Positions 20,156 through 30,430 are shown, numbered from the stretch's first letter. The stretch is DNA of 64,000 nucleotides from Paracoccus spongiarum (GCF_030732095.1 NZ_JAVAMQ010000009.1:1-64000); one strand, 5' to 3'. The notes: a model not told the origin generated them from the sequence alone. Program-made: numbers and translations.

Positions 20156-21073
20156 ATGACCGAGATTCACGCATACGAAGGTGCCCCCGAGGCCGAGTTC
20201 CGCGACTATGTCGCGTTGCTGAAGCCGCGGGTGATGTCGCTGGTGGTGTTCACGGCCTTTGTCGGGCTGTGGGTCGCGCCCGGCGACATGCATCCCTTCG
20301 TGGCCTTCTGTGCGGTGCTGTTCATCGCGCTGGGCGGCGGGGCCTCGGGCGCGCTGAACATGTGGTATGATGCCGACATCGACGCGGTGATGCGCCGCAC
20401 CCGCAGCCGGCCGGTTCCCTCGGGCCGGGTGACGGGCGGCGAGGCCCTGGGCCTTGGCCTCGTGTTGTCGGGCCTGTCGGTGATGATGCTGGGTCTTGCG
20501 GCAAACTGGTTCGCGGCCGGCCTCCTGGCCTTCACGATCTTCTTCTACGCGGTGATCTACACGATCTGGCTGAAACGCTGGACACCCCAGAACATCGTCA
20601 TCGGCGGTGCGGCGGGCGCGTTTCCCCCGATCATCGGCTGGGCCTGCGCCACCGGAGGCGTGGGGATCGAGCCGCTGCTGATGTTCGCGCTGATCTTCTT
20701 CTGGACGCCGCCGCATTTCTGGGCGCTGGCGCTGTTCATGAAAGAGGATTACCACAACGCCGGCGTGCCGATGCTGACCGTGACGCATGGCCGCCCCGCC
20801 ACCCGGCGCCACATCTTCGCCTATACGCTGGTCCTGGCGCCCTTCGCGATCTGGCTGGGCCTGACCTCGGTCGGTGGGCCGATCTACCTGGCGGTGGCGA
20901 TCGTGGCGAACATCCTGTTCATCCATGGCGGCTGGCGCATCCTGCGGCGCGACGAGCAGGCGGCGGTCGCCGATGGCTACCGGGTCGAGAAGCAGGTGTT
21001 CCGGCTGTCGCTGTATTACCTGTTCGTTCATTTCCTTGCCCTGCTGGTGCAGGGCTGGGCGGGGGCTTGGTGA
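20156..21073 (+). CDS. ctaB: protoheme IX farnesyltransferase (heme O synthase)
   Basis: UbiA-family integral membrane prenyltransferase converting heme B to heme O for the aa3 oxidase. The Asp-rich prenyl-diphosphate site is [20 protein letters not shown]; a second conserved loop is [12 protein letters not shown]. About nine hydrophobic segments. 305 aa. An AGGA lies 7 nt before ATG 20156. Confidence 0.96.
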   Translation: MTEIHAYEGAPEAEFRDYVALLKPRVMSLVVFTAFVGLWVAPGDMHPFVAFCAVLFIALGGGASGALNMWYDADIDAVMRRTRSRPVPSGRVTGGEALGLGLVLSGLSVMMLGLAANWFAAGLLAFTIFFYAVIYTIWLKRWTPQNIVIGGAAGAFPPIIGWACATGGVGIEPLLMFALIFFWTPPHFWALALFMKEDYHNAGVPMLTVTHGRPATRRHIFAYTLVLAPFAIWLGLTSVGGPIYLAVAIVANILFIHGGWRILRRDEQAAVADGYRVEKQVFRLSLYYLFVHFLALLVQGWAGAW

Positions 21074-21312
21074 TGCCGATGCAGGCCGAACACGAGCTTC
21101 ATGGCCGCCGCCGCTCGCGCAATGTCGGGCTGGGGCTGGTGCTTGTGGCCTTCGCGGCGCTGGTCTTCGGACTGACCGTGGTGAAGGTGCGCCAGGGCGA
21201 CATGATGGAGGCCTTTGACCATCAGCCGCGTGTCTCGGCCCTGCCGAAGGAGGCCCTGGCCCCTGCTGGCTCGGCCGCCGGTGTGACCCCGGCGCCGGAG
21301 GCGTCGGAATGA
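21073..21312 (+). CDS. small membrane protein of the cytochrome oxidase operon
   Basis: A 79-residue protein with one transmembrane helix (about 17-38) after a basic N-terminus (HGRRRSRN), suggesting N-in topology with a C-terminal tail outside. Small proteins occupy this slot between ctaB and ctaG in other Rhodobacteraceae; function is unproven but probably oxidase assembly or stability. ATG 21073 overlaps the ctaB stop (TGATG) and its own stop overlaps ctaG (ATGA), so translation is fully coupled. Confidence 0.8.
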   Translation: MPMQAEHELHGRRRSRNVGLGLVLVAFAALVFGLTVVKVRQGDMMEAFDHQPRVSALPKEALAPAGSAAGVTPAPEASE

Positions 21313-21872
21313 CCCGCGAGACCCGCACCGTCGCGGCCCTTGTCGGGGTCGTGGTCACGATGGGCGCGCTGGCCTGGGCGGCGGTGCCGTTCTACAACTG
21401 GTTCTGCCGGGTGACCGGCTTCGGCGGCACCACGCAGGTGGCGGACTCGGCGTCCGAGGTGGTGCTGGACGAGGTGGTCCGGGTGCGTTTCGACGCCAAT
21501 GTCGAGCCCGGCCTCGACTGGACCTTCCGGCCGATGCAGACGCGGATGGATCTGAAGATCGGCGAGAACGGCCTGGCCTTTTATGAGGCGATCAACAACA
21601 GCGACGAGCCGATCACCGGCACGGCGAGCTACAACGTCGCCCCCGAGGTGTCGGGCTATTACTTCGACAAGATCCAGTGCTTCTGCTTCAACGAGCAGAC
21701 GCTGCAGCCCGGCGAACGCGTCGAGATGCCGGTCAGCTTCTATGTCGATCCAGAACTGGTGAACGACCGCGACGCAGGCTGGGTCAGGGACATCACGCTG
21801 TCCTACACCTTTCACCGGACCGAGCCGAAGCAGGCGGCGCTTGACGCCGCGCCGGCCGATAACGTCAACTGA
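21309..21872 (+). CDS. ctaG: cytochrome c oxidase copper chaperone CtaG (Cox11)
   Basis: Inserts copper into the CuB site of subunit I. One N-terminal transmembrane helix (about 8-28) is followed by the conserved C33 and the periplasmic Ig-like domain with the copper motif CFCF (C124, C126). 187 aa, normal for the family. Start overlaps the preceding gene by ATGA. Confidence 0.95.
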   Translation: MTRETRTVAALVGVVVTMGALAWAAVPFYNWFCRVTGFGGTTQVADSASEVVLDEVVRVRFDANVEPGLDWTFRPMQTRMDLKIGENGLAFYEAINNSDEPITGTASYNVAPEVSGYYFDKIQCFCFNEQTLQPGERVEMPVSFYVDPELVNDRDAGWVRDITLSYTFHRTEPKQAALDAAPADNVN

Positions 21873-21898
21873 TCAAGGAAGCCGACGGGGACCCGCAC

Positions 21899-22699
21899 AT
21901 GGCGCACGCAAAGAACCACGACTACCACATCCTGCCGCCCTCGATCTGGCCCTTCATCGGTGCGATTTCGGCCTTCATCATGCTGTTCGGCGCGGTGATG
22001 TGGATGCAGGACAGCGGCCCCTGGATGTTCCTGATCGGCTTCGTCGGCGTGCTGTACGTCATGTACAGCTGGTGGGCCGACGTGATCCGCGAGGGCGAGA
22101 CCGGCGACCACACCCCGGTCGTGCGGCTGGGCCTGCAATACGGCTTCATCCTGTTCATCATCTCCGAGGTGATGTTCTTCGTCGCCTGGTTCTGGAACTG
22201 GTTCAAGAACGTCCTTTATCCGATGGGTCCGGAAAGCCCGATCAAGGACGGCGTCTGGCCGCCCGAGGGCATCGTGACCTTCGATCCCTGGCACCTGCCG
22301 CTGATCAACACGCTGATCCTGCTGCTGTCGGGCGTCGCCGTCACCTGGGCCCACCACGCCTTCGTCCATGAGGGCGACCGCAAGACGGCGATCAACGGCC
22401 TGATCGTCGCGATCGTGCTGGGCGTCGCCTTCTCGGCCCTGCAGGCCTATGAATACAGCCACGCGGCTTTCGGCCTCGCCGATACTGCCTATGCCAGCGC
22501 CTTCTATCTGGCGACCGGGTTCCACGGGCTGCACGTCATCATCGGCACCATCTTCCTCGCGGTCTGCCTGTTCCGCTTCAAGAGCGGCCAGATGACCCAG
22601 ACCCAGCATGTCGGCTTCGAGGCCGCGGCCTGGTACTGGCACTTCGTCGACGTGGTCTGGCTGTTCCTGTTCGGCGCCGTCTATATCTGGGGCAGCTGA
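21899..22699 (+). CDS. ctaE: cytochrome c oxidase subunit III
   Basis: Seven-helix subunit III (266 aa) that stabilises the proton-pumping core of aa3 oxidase. The conserved membrane glutamate sits in [14 protein letters not shown]. The C-terminus [17 protein letters not shown] is diagnostic. It is the last gene of the operon, closed by the strong terminator 20 bp downstream. Subunit I is not in the window, as in Paracoccus, where ctaD is separate. Confidence 0.97.
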   Translation: MAHAKNHDYHILPPSIWPFIGAISAFIMLFGAVMWMQDSGPWMFLIGFVGVLYVMYSWWADVIREGETGDHTPVVRLGLQYGFILFIISEVMFFVAWFWNWFKNVLYPMGPESPIKDGVWPPEGIVTFDPWHLPLINTLILLLSGVAVTWAHHAFVHEGDRKTAINGLIVAIVLGVAFSALQAYEYSHAAFGLADTAYASAFYLATGFHGLHVIIGTIFLAVCLFRFKSGQMTQTQHVGFEAAAWYWHFVDVVWLFLFGAVYIWGS

Positions 22700-22719
22700 C
22701 CGCGCCCCATCTGCCTGTG

Positions 22720-22754
22720 ACGCGCGGGGCCCGTTCCCCGCGCGTTTTCGTTTT
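22720..22754 (+). terminator. rho-independent terminator after ctaE
   Basis: A perfect 10-bp stem (22720-22729 with 22736-22745), a 6-nt loop and the tail TTTCGTTTT. It separates the oxidase operon from surf1. Confidence 0.85.
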
Positions 22755-22784
22755 GCCCGCTTGCACAGACCAGGTTCCCGCACC

Positions 22785-23456
22785 ATGCGCCGCTATCTGT
22801 TTCCCGCGATCCTCGGTATTGTCGGATGCGCCATCCTCATCAGCCTCGGGCTGTGGCAATTGCGGCGGCTGGACTGGAAAGAGGCGATGCTGGACCAGAT
22901 CCGCGCGCGGATCGAGGCGCCCGCGGTCGCGCTGCCCGATCGCGTCGATCCGTCGATGAAATACATGCCGGTGACCGTCACCGGCACCACCTCGGGCGCC
23001 GAGATCGACGTGCTGTCGGGCAGCAAGGAACAGGGCGGCGGCTATCAGGTCGTGTCGCGCTTCGTCACCGATGACGGCCGCGCGATCCTGCTGGACCGCG
23101 GTTTCGTCCCGCAGGAGCTGCGCCGCGCCGAACGGGGCCCGACCCGGCTGCGGGTGCGCGGCAACCTGCACTGGCCCGACGAGGCCGGCAGCGCCACCCC
23201 CGCGCCCAATCTTGACGAGAACATCTGGTTCGCCCGCGACGTGCCGGCGATGGCCGCACAGCTGGATACCGAGCCCGTCCTGGTGGTCGCAAGCTTCGTC
23301 GAGGGCGACGCGCAGGGCGTTCAGCCGGTCCCCGTCGCCATCGAGGGGATCCCCAACAATCACCTCTCCTACGCCGTGCAGTGGTTCCTGATCGCCGCCA
23401 CATGGGCAGGGATGACAGTGGCGCTGATCTGGCGTATCAGGCAGCGGAAATACTGA
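22785..23456 (+). CDS. surf1: SURF1-family oxidase assembly protein
   Basis: Helps insert heme a into subunit I of aa3 oxidase. Transmembrane helices at each end (about 4-22 and 196-214) flank the periplasmic domain; conserved blocks are LGLWQLRRLDWK near the N-terminus, LLDRGFVP and NNHLSYAVQWF. 223 aa. A terminator lies upstream, so it needs its own promoter or read-through; thrC starts 10 bp later. Confidence 0.94.
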   Translation: MRRYLFPAILGIVGCAILISLGLWQLRRLDWKEAMLDQIRARIEAPAVALPDRVDPSMKYMPVTVTGTTSGAEIDVLSGSKEQGGGYQVVSRFVTDDGRAILLDRGFVPQELRRAERGPTRLRVRGNLHWPDEAGSATPAPNLDENIWFARDVPAMAAQLDTEPVLVVASFVEGDAQGVQPVPVAIEGIPNNHLSYAVQWFLIAATWAGMTVALIWRIRQRKY

Positions 23457-23466
23457 AGGAACGGCG

Positions 23467-24843
23467 ATGCGCTACGTCTCGACGCGGGGAGAGGCCCCGG
23501 TTCTCGACTTCGAACAGGCGATGCTGTCGGGGCTGGCGCGGGATGGCGGGCTGTACCTGCCGCAGACGGTTCCGGCGCTGTCCGGCCTTGGCGACCTGGA
23601 CGGGCTGCCCTACGAGGAGGTCGCCTTGCGGGTGATCCGCCCTTTCACCGGCGACAGCTTCTCTGACGACGAACTGCGCGGGGCGATCGACCGCGCCTAT
23701 GCCCGCATCGCCCATGCCGCCCGCGCGCCGCTGGTGCAGCTTGCCCCCGGCCATCACCTGCTGGAGCTGTTCCACGGGCCCACGCTGGCCTTCAAGGACT
23801 TCGCGATGCAACTGATCGCCCAGCTGTTCCGGATCGCGCTTGCGCGGTCGGGGCAGCGGATCACGATCGTCGGCGCGACCTCGGGCGATACCGGCAGCGC
23901 CGCGATCGAGGCGTTCCGCGGCATCGACAATGTGGACGTGTTCATCATGTTCCCGCATGGCCGCGTCAGCGAGGTGCAGCGCCGCCAGATGACGACGCCC
24001 GACGCGCCGAACATCCATGCGCTGGCCGTCAGTGGCCATTTCGACGATTGCCAGGCGCGGCTGAAGGACCTGTTCAACGACCATGCCTTCCGCGACCGGG
24101 TGGGTCTGGCCGGCGTCAACAGCATCAACTGGGCGCGGGTCGTGGCCCAGGTGGTCTATTACGTCACCGCCGCCGCCAGCCTGGGGATGCGGCAGACGGA
24201 TTTCTGCGTGCCGACCGGCAATTTCGGCGACATCTTCGCGGGCAGCATCGCCCGGGCGATGGGCGTGCCGATCCGCCGCCTGATCGTGGCGACGAACCAG
24301 AACGACATCCTGCACCGCGCGCTGACGACCGGCGACTACCGGACGGGCGAGGTGCATCCCTCGATCAGCCCCTCGATGGACATCCAGGTCAGCTCGAATT
24401 TCGAACGCGCGCTCTACTGGGCCTATGGTGGTGACGCGGGCGCGATCGCGCAGTTGATGGCCGAGCTGAAATCGGGCGGCTTCACGATCAGCCAGGGCGC
24501 GTTGCAGGCGCTGCGCGAGCAGTATCTGTCGGGCCGCGTCGGCGAGGACGAGACGCTGGCGATGATCCGCACCATCCGCGAGGAAACCGGCGAGGTCCTG
24601 TGTCCGCACAGCGCCGTCGGCGTGGCCGTCGCGCGACAGCATCTTGAACCCGGCGTGCCGATGGTGACACTGGCCACCGCGCATCCCGCAAAGTTTCCGG
24701 ATGCGGTCGAACGGGCGGTCGGCATCCGCCCGGACCTGCCGCCGCATATGGCCGGGCTGTTCGACCGGCCCGAGCGTGTGACGCGGGTTGAAAACGACGT
24801 CGAGGCGATTAGATCGCTGATCCTTGAACGGAGAACCAATTGA
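23467..24843 (+). CDS. thrC: threonine synthase
   Basis: PLP enzyme converting O-phosphohomoserine to threonine (458 aa). The PLP lysine is K110 in LAFKDFAMQ, and the phosphate-binding ATSGDTGSAA loop follows near 138-147. The N-terminal MRYVSTRGEAP is typical of the proteobacterial long form. Its stop overlaps the TTG start of the next gene. Confidence 0.96.
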   Translation: MRYVSTRGEAPVLDFEQAMLSGLARDGGLYLPQTVPALSGLGDLDGLPYEEVALRVIRPFTGDSFSDDELRGAIDRAYARIAHAARAPLVQLAPGHHLLELFHGPTLAFKDFAMQLIAQLFRIALARSGQRITIVGATSGDTGSAAIEAFRGIDNVDVFIMFPHGRVSEVQRRQMTTPDAPNIHALAVSGHFDDCQARLKDLFNDHAFRDRVGLAGVNSINWARVVAQVVYYVTAAASLGMRQTDFCVPTGNFGDIFAGSIARAMGVPIRRLIVATNQNDILHRALTTGDYRTGEVHPSISPSMDIQVSSNFERALYWAYGGDAGAIAQLMAELKSGGFTISQGALQALREQYLSGRVGEDETLAMIRTIREETGEVLCPHSAVGVAVARQHLEPGVPMVTLATAHPAKFPDAVERAVGIRPDLPPHMAGLFDRPERVTRVENDVEAIRSLILERRTN

Positions 24844-26114
24844 CCAGCGACCCCCATCTGCGCCTGACCACCCTGCCGAACGGACTGCGCATCGCCACGC
24901 GCGACATGCCGGGCCTGCATTCGGCCGCGCTTGGCGTCTGGGTGAATGCGGGGGGCCGCAACGAACGGGTCGAACAGAATGGCATCGCGCATTTCCTCGA
25001 GCACATGGCGTTCAAGGGCACCGCGACCCGTAGCGCGCTGCAGATCGCCGAGGCGATCGAGGATGTCGGCGGATTCATCAACGCCTACACCTCGCGCGAT
25101 GCGACCGCCTATTACGTCCGCGTGCTGGAAAACGATGTCGATCTGGCCTTCGACGTGATCTCTGACATCGTGCTGAACCCGATCTTCGACGAGCGCGAGA
25201 TCGAGGTCGAGCGTGGCGTGATCCTGCAGGAGATCGGGCAGGCGATGGACACGCCCGACGACATCATCTTCGACTGGCTGCAAGAGGCCGCCTATCCCGA
25301 CCAGCCCATCGGCCGGCCGATCCTTGGCCCGGCCGACCGGGTCAGCGGCTTCGGGCGCGCCGATCTCTCCGGTTTCGTGGCCGAGAATTACGGTCCCGGC
25401 CAGATGATCGTGGCGGCCGCGGGCGCCGTCGATCACGACCGCATCGTCCGGCTTGCCGAGGCCGCCTTCGGGCATCTGGCGCCGATCCTTCAGAGGCCGC
25501 GCGAAAGCGCCGTCTGGCTGGGGCGCGAGGAGCGCCGCGTCAAGAAGCTGGAACAGGCCCACTTCGCGCTGGCGCTGGAGGGACCGGGCTATCTGGCCCC
25601 CGATTTCTATGCCGCGCAGATCTTCTCCGCCGCGCTTGGCGGGGGCATGTCCTCGCGGCTGTTCCAGAAGATCCGCGAGGAACGCGGGCTGTGCTACACG
25701 ATCTTCGCGCAGTCGGGCTTTCACGACGATACCGGGATGCTGACCATCTATGCCGGCACCGGTGCCGAGGACATTGCCGATCTCGCGAACCTGACCATCG
25801 ACGAGATGCGCCGCGCCGCGGGCGATCTGACCGAGGCCGAGGTCGCCCGTGCCAAGGCGCAGCTGCGCGCGGGCCTGCTGATGGGGCTGGAGAGCCCGTC
25901 CTCGCAGGCCGAGCGCATCGCCCGCGTGCTGGCCATCTGGGGGCGCGTGCTGGACCCGACCGAGGTGGCCGAGCGCATTGCCGCCGTCAGCCTTGCCGAT
26001 GTGCGCGGCCATGCCGAACGGCTGATCGGCAGCGCCCGTCCCGCCCTGGCGCTGTATGGCCCGGTCAAGGCGGCGCCGAGCCTGGACCGGCTTGCCGAGC
26101 GGCTTGCCGCCTGA
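24840..26114 (+). CDS. M16-family zinc peptidase (processing-peptidase-like)
   Basis: Pitrilysin-family protease related to mitochondrial processing peptidase beta. The inverted zinc motif HFLEH (H51, E54, H55) is intact and followed by AFKGT. 424 aa, two M16 domains. It starts with TTG at 24840, overlapping the thrC stop (TTGA), with GGAG 7 nt upstream. thrC followed by an M16 peptidase and a GNAT is a common alphaproteobacterial order. The substrate is unknown. Confidence 0.93.
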   Translation: MTSDPHLRLTTLPNGLRIATRDMPGLHSAALGVWVNAGGRNERVEQNGIAHFLEHMAFKGTATRSALQIAEAIEDVGGFINAYTSRDATAYYVRVLENDVDLAFDVISDIVLNPIFDEREIEVERGVILQEIGQAMDTPDDIIFDWLQEAAYPDQPIGRPILGPADRVSGFGRADLSGFVAENYGPGQMIVAAAGAVDHDRIVRLAEAAFGHLAPILQRPRESAVWLGREERRVKKLEQAHFALALEGPGYLAPDFYAAQIFSAALGGGMSSRLFQKIREERGLCYTIFAQSGFHDDTGMLTIYAGTGAEDIADLANLTIDEMRRAAGDLTEAEVARAKAQLRAGLLMGLESPSSQAERIARVLAIWGRVLDPTEVAERIAAVSLADVRGHAERLIGSARPALALYGPVKAAPSLDRLAERLAA

Positions 26115-26695
26115 TGTTCTCACGGCGGCGCACCGTCCGGCTGGAAACCGAGCGGATCGTCCTGCGGCTGCCCGTCCATTCAGACTTTGCCGCCTGGACC
26201 GCGCTGCGCATCGAAAGCCGCGACTTCCTCACCCCGTGGGAGCCGGTCTGGTCCGCCGATCACCTGTCGCGCAAGAGTTTCACCAACCGCGTCTACTGGG
26301 CCGGCCGCGCCAGCCGGGGCGGCACCGCCCTGCCGCTGTTCCTGCTGCGTCGCGACGGTGTGCTGCTGGGCGCCATCACGCTTGACAACATCCGCCGCGG
26401 TCCGGCGCAGACCGGCACCATCGGCTACTGGATCGGCCAGCCCTTCGCGCGGCAGGGCTATATGCGCGAGGCGATCGGGGCGCTGGTGCATCACGCCTTC
26501 TCGGCGCTGGACCTCAGCCGCGTCGAGGCCGCCTGCCTGCCCGAGAACGCCGCCTCGCGCGGCGTGCTGGAACGGTCGGGCTTCAAGTATGAGGGGGTGG
26601 CGCAAAGCTATCTTCAGATCAACGGGCGCTGGCGCAACCATGTGCTTTACGCCAATCTGCGCGGCGACCGGCGCGGCCGCAGCGAGGCGCGCTGA
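26114..26695 (+). CDS. GNAT acetyltransferase, RimJ/RimL type
   Basis: Acetyl-CoA dependent N-acetyltransferase (193 aa) of the RimJ-like group: LETERIVLRLP opening strand, GTIGYWIGQPFARQGYMREA acetyl-CoA loop and ENAASRGVLERSGF near the C-terminus. Its ATG overlaps the stop of the M16 gene (TGATG). It could acetylate a ribosomal protein N-terminus; the target cannot be told from sequence. Confidence 0.88.
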   Translation: MFSRRRTVRLETERIVLRLPVHSDFAAWTALRIESRDFLTPWEPVWSADHLSRKSFTNRVYWAGRASRGGTALPLFLLRRDGVLLGAITLDNIRRGPAQTGTIGYWIGQPFARQGYMREAIGALVHHAFSALDLSRVEAACLPENAASRGVLERSGFKYEGVAQSYLQINGRWRNHVLYANLRGDRRGRSEAR

Positions 26696-26725
26696 CCCGC
26701 CCGCGCGGGTGCCGAAGGAGGGCAC

Positions 26726-28132
26726 ATGATGGATCTGGCCGCGGCCGACAGGCATCTGGCCGCAAGGCTGCCCCAGGGCGTGCTGCGCCCCGTCGCCCCC
26801 GCCTATCTGGAAGAACCGCGCGGCCGCTATCAGGGCCAGGCAGGGCTGATCGCCGCGCCGCGCGATCTTGACGAGGTCGCGGCCGTCATCCGCGCCTGCG
26901 CCGAGGCCCGCGTGCCGGTGGTGCCGCGCGGTGGCGGCACCGGGCTGGTGGGCGGGCAGGTCATGCCCCAAGGGCCGCTGCCGCTGATCCTGTCGCTGGA
27001 ACGGATGCGCCGCATCCGCGGGGTGCATGCCGACGAGGCGGTGATGATCGCCGAGGCCGGCGTCTCCCTGCACGAGGCGCGGGCGGCTGCGGCGGACGCG
27101 GGCCGTCAGTTCCCGCTGTCGCTGGCCTCGCAGGGCAGCGCACAGATCGGCGGGGTGCTGTCGACCAATGCCGGCGGGGTGAACGTGCTGCGCCACGGCA
27201 ATGCCCGCGCGCTGTGCCTGGGGATCGAGGCGGTGCTGCCGTCGGGTGAGATCCTCCACGACCTCAAGCGGCTGCGCAAGGACAATACCGGCTACGACCT
27301 GCGCGACCTGCTGATCGGGGCCGAGGGCACCCTGGGCGTAATCACCGGCGCCGCGCTGGTGCTGGCCCCGGTGCCGGCCGAGTCCGGCGTGGCGATGCTG
27401 GTCGTCGAAAGCCCCGAGGCGGCCCTGCGGCTTCTGTCGATGGCGCAGACCCGCCTGGCCGGCTGCGTGACCGCGTTCGAACTGATCGCCGGGCAGGGGC
27501 TGGAATTCCTGGCCGAACATTTTCCGCAGACGCGGCAGCCCTTTGCCGTCCGGCCCGAATGGGCGGTTCTCGTCGAGGTGGGCCTGCCCGAGGGGCTGCC
27601 GGCGCAGGACGCGCTGGAACGCCTGTTCGGGGCGGGTTGCGAGGCCGGCCTCGTCTCGGACGGCGTGATCGCCCAATCGGGTCAGCAGGCCGCCGAGGTC
27701 TGGGCCCTGCGCGAGACGATCCCGCTGGCCAATCGCGCCGTCGGCGCCATCGCCAGCCACGACATCAGCCTGCCGCTGTCGGGGGTGGCCGACTTCATCC
27801 GAGAGGCCGGCGCGATGCTGGGGGCCGAGGGCGACATGCGGATCAACTGCTTCGGCCATCTGGGCGATGGCAACCTGCATTACAACCTGTTCCCCGCCGC
27901 GGGCCGCCAGCGCGGCGATTACGACGCCGTGCGGCACGACCTGTCCCGGCGCATCCACGAGATGGTGGTGGCGCGCGGCGGCTCCTTTTCGGCTGAGCAC
28001 GGGGTGGGGCGGCTGAAGGTGGCCGATCTCGCCCGCTGGGGCGATCCGGGCCGTCTGGCCGCGATGCGCGCCATCAAGGCCGCGCTGGACCCGGCCGGGA
28101 TCATGAATCCGGGTGCGGTGCTGAGCTTCTAG
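26726..28132 (+). CDS. FAD-linked D-2-hydroxyacid dehydrogenase (GlcD/D2HGDH family)
   Basis: Flavoprotein of the VAO/PCMH family (468 aa). The FAD-diphosphate loop is PRGGGTGLVGGQ; other blocks are GAEGTLGVIT, HLGDGNLHYN (metal/substrate site) and AEHGVGRLK at the C-terminus. The set fits D-2-hydroxyglutarate dehydrogenase or a glycolate oxidase GlcD-like enzyme; glcE/glcF are not adjacent, which favours the former. A strong AAGGAGG precedes the two adjacent ATGs at 26726 and 26729. Confidence 0.88.
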   Translation: MMDLAAADRHLAARLPQGVLRPVAPAYLEEPRGRYQGQAGLIAAPRDLDEVAAVIRACAEARVPVVPRGGGTGLVGGQVMPQGPLPLILSLERMRRIRGVHADEAVMIAEAGVSLHEARAAAADAGRQFPLSLASQGSAQIGGVLSTNAGGVNVLRHGNARALCLGIEAVLPSGEILHDLKRLRKDNTGYDLRDLLIGAEGTLGVITGAALVLAPVPAESGVAMLVVESPEAALRLLSMAQTRLAGCVTAFELIAGQGLEFLAEHFPQTRQPFAVRPEWAVLVEVGLPEGLPAQDALERLFGAGCEAGLVSDGVIAQSGQQAAEVWALRETIPLANRAVGAIASHDISLPLSGVADFIREAGAMLGAEGDMRINCFGHLGDGNLHYNLFPAAGRQRGDYDAVRHDLSRRIHEMVVARGGSFSAEHGVGRLKVADLARWGDPGRLAAMRAIKAALDPAGIMNPGAVLSF

Positions 28133-28207
28133 GCAGTCCTGCCGCTATGTAATCTTAAGACTTGCGTGCTATCCCTGTCTGGTCATTGCCCGGGACCGGA
28201 GGAAGGG

Positions 28208-29842
28208 ATGCGCCTGCGCTTTACCCACGCGACCGAATTTGCGCGGCATTACGAACGCTATCTGCCCTTTGCCGTGGCGGTCCTGCTGATTCCGATGGGG
28301 CTGTTGCTGATCGGCCCCGCGCCGGTGCTGGGCGTGTTCGTCGCACTGCTGGGCCTCGCCGGCACGGCGGTCGGCATCCACGACCTGACCCAGACCCAGC
28401 ACGCGCTGATGCGCAACTACCCGCTGTCGTCGCGGATGCGCTATCTGCTGGAACATTTCCGGCCCGAGATCCGGCAGTATTTCGTCGAGGACGATCACGC
28501 CGAGACGCCGTTTTCGCGCGAACAGCGGGCGGTCGTCTATCGCCGCTCGAAGGGGATCGAGGGCGTGCGGCCCTTCGGCACGCTTTGCAATGTCTACAGC
28601 GACGGCTATGAATGGCTGAACCACTCGATGGCGACGACGCATCTTCCCGACCAGGATTTCCGCATCCGCGTCGGCGGGCCGGACTGCACCCGACCCTATG
28701 ACAGTTCGGTGGTCAACATCTCGGGCATGTCCTACGGCGCGCTGTCGCCCAATGCGATCGAGGCGCTGAACCGCGCGGCGAAGGCCGGCGGCTTTGCCCA
28801 CACCACGGGCGAGGGATCGATCTCGCGCTATCACCGGATGGGGGGCGATCTGGTCTGGCAGATCGGCTCGGGCTATTTCGGCTGTCGCGACGCCGATGGC
28901 GGCTTCAGCGCCGAACGCTTCACCGAGGCCGCCGCCGACGAGGCCGTGAAGATGATCGAGATCAAGCTGAGCCAGGGCGCCAAGCCGGGCCATGGCGGCA
29001 TCCTGCCCGGACCCAAGGTCACGACCGCCATCGCCGAGGCGCGGGGCGTGCCGGTGGGCGTGGACTGCATCAGCCCGTCGTCGCATTCGGCCTTTTCCAC
29101 GCCGCGGGGTCTGTGCAGCTTCATCGCGCGCCTTCGCGAGATGTCGGGCGGAAAGCCGGTCGGCATCAAGATGTGCGTAGGCCATCCCTGGGAATGGTTC
29201 GCGCTGGCCAAGGCGTTCCGCGAGACCGGGATCGCCCCCGATTTCATCACCGTCGATGGCGGCGAGGGCGGCACCGGCGCCGCGCCGGTCGAGTTCGCCG
29301 ACCACAAGGGCGCGCCGCTGCGCGACGGCCTGATGCTGGTCCACAACACCCTCGTGGGCCTTGGCATCCGCGACCGGATCAAGCTTGTCGCCTCGGCCAA
29401 GATCGTGACCGCCTTCGACATCTGCCGCATCTCGGCGCTGGGTGCGGATGGCGTGAACATGGCGCGGGGGTTCATGTTCGCGATCGGCTGCATCCAGGCG
29501 CAGGCCTGCCATACCGGCAAATGCCCGACCGGCATCACCACGCAGGACCCCGACCGCTATCGTGCGCTGGTCGTGCCCGACAAGGCCGTGCGCGCCGCCC
29601 GCTTTCACGCGGCCACCATGCATGCGCTGAAGGAAGCCTGCGAAAGCTCGGGGCTGCGCCATCCCGACCAGTTCACGCCTCATCACCTGATGATCCGAAC
29701 AGGCCCGCGCGAGGTGCGGTCCGCCGCAAGCCTCTATGACTGGCTGCAGCCGGGCGAACTGGTATCGGGCGCGGTGGCGCATCCGGCCTTCGCGAAATAC
29801 TGGCACCGCGCGCAGGTCGACAGCTTCGCGATGACCGCGTGA
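28208..29842 (+). CDS. FMN-binding glutamate synthase family protein
   Basis: Stand-alone version of the FMN/Fe-S synthase domain of glutamate synthase (544 aa), without the glutaminase domain. Two N-terminal transmembrane helices (about 18-60) anchor it. Core motifs: SGMSYGALS, GEGSIS, KPGHGGILPG, DGGEGGTGAAP, and the cysteine cluster C-x5-C-x4-C (CIQAQACHTGKC) that binds the 3Fe-4S centre. ATG 28208 has GGAGGAAGGG directly upstream. In other bacteria such proteins act in glutamate or methylated-amine metabolism; the reaction here is not established. Confidence 0.88.
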   Translation: MRLRFTHATEFARHYERYLPFAVAVLLIPMGLLLIGPAPVLGVFVALLGLAGTAVGIHDLTQTQHALMRNYPLSSRMRYLLEHFRPEIRQYFVEDDHAETPFSREQRAVVYRRSKGIEGVRPFGTLCNVYSDGYEWLNHSMATTHLPDQDFRIRVGGPDCTRPYDSSVVNISGMSYGALSPNAIEALNRAAKAGGFAHTTGEGSISRYHRMGGDLVWQIGSGYFGCRDADGGFSAERFTEAAADEAVKMIEIKLSQGAKPGHGGILPGPKVTTAIAEARGVPVGVDCISPSSHSAFSTPRGLCSFIARLREMSGGKPVGIKMCVGHPWEWFALAKAFRETGIAPDFITVDGGEGGTGAAPVEFADHKGAPLRDGLMLVHNTLVGLGIRDRIKLVASAKIVTAFDICRISALGADGVNMARGFMFAIGCIQAQACHTGKCPTGITTQDPDRYRALVVPDKAVRAARFHAATMHALKEACESSGLRHPDQFTPHHLMIRTGPREVRSAASLYDWLQPGELVSGAVAHPAFAKYWHRAQVDSFAMTA

Positions 29843-29849
29843 CTCAAGG

Positions 29850-29866
29850 ACGGCGGAACGCCGTTT
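29850..29866 (+). terminator. short hairpin after the glutamate-synthase-like gene
   Basis: ACGGCG-GAA-CGCCGT followed by TT only. It lies between convergent genes and could act as a weak terminator on either strand. Confidence 0.3.
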
Positions 29867-29896
29867 GCGGCGATCCGTTTCTGCCCCGATGGCGCG

Positions 29897-30430
29897 TCAA
29901 TCCCCCTCGAAGGCTGTCAGCACATGCACGGGCATGCCCAGCGCCTCGAGCCGCGCCCGGCCACCAAGGTCGGGCAGGTCGATCACGAAGGCGCAGCCGA
30001 TAACCTCGGCACCAAGCCTCCGGCACAGGCGGATGCCGGCCTCGGCGGTGCCGCCGGTCGCCAGCAGGTCATCGACGATCAGCACCCGTTCGCCCGGCAC
30101 GATGGCGTCGTCATGCAGTTCCATCACCGCTTCGCCATATTCCAGCTGATAGGCTTCCGAGATCACCGTGCCGGGCAGCTTGCCCTTCTTGCGCACCGGC
30201 ACGAAGCCTGTCGACAGCTGATGGGCCACCGCCCCGCCAAGGATGAATCCGCGCGCCTCGAGGCCGGCCACCTTGTCGATGGCGATCCCGGCATAGGGAT
30301 GCAGCAACTGGTCGATGGCCATGCGGAAGCCGCGCGGGTCGGCAAACAGTGTGGTCACGTCGCGGAACATGATCCCCTCATGGGGGAAATCGGCGATGGT
30401 GCGGATATAGTCTCGGACCGTGCGCGTCAT
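29897..30430 (-). CDS. apt: adenine phosphoribosyltransferase
   Basis: Salvages adenine to AMP using PRPP (177 aa). The PRPP-binding motif [17 protein letters not shown] is at 116-132; [11 protein letters not shown] near 57-67 binds the base and pyrophosphate. The ATG overlaps the stop of the upstream flavin reductase gene (ATGA), so the two are translated together. Confidence 0.96.
   Translation of the reverse strand: MTRTVRDYIRTIADFPHEGIMFRDVTTLFADPRGFRMAIDQLLHPYAGIAIDKVAGLEARGFILGGAVAHQLSTGFVPVRKKGKLPGTVISEAYQLEYGEAVMELHDDAIVPGERVLIVDDLLATGGTAEAGIRLCRRLGAEVIGCAFVIDLPDLGGRARLEALGMPVHVLTAFEGD

Noticed and set aside
24840..24842. Possible missing ATG for the M16 peptidase gene
   Set aside because: The TTG start overlaps the thrC stop with an SD at good spacing and gives the normal family N-terminus, so no error needs to be assumed.
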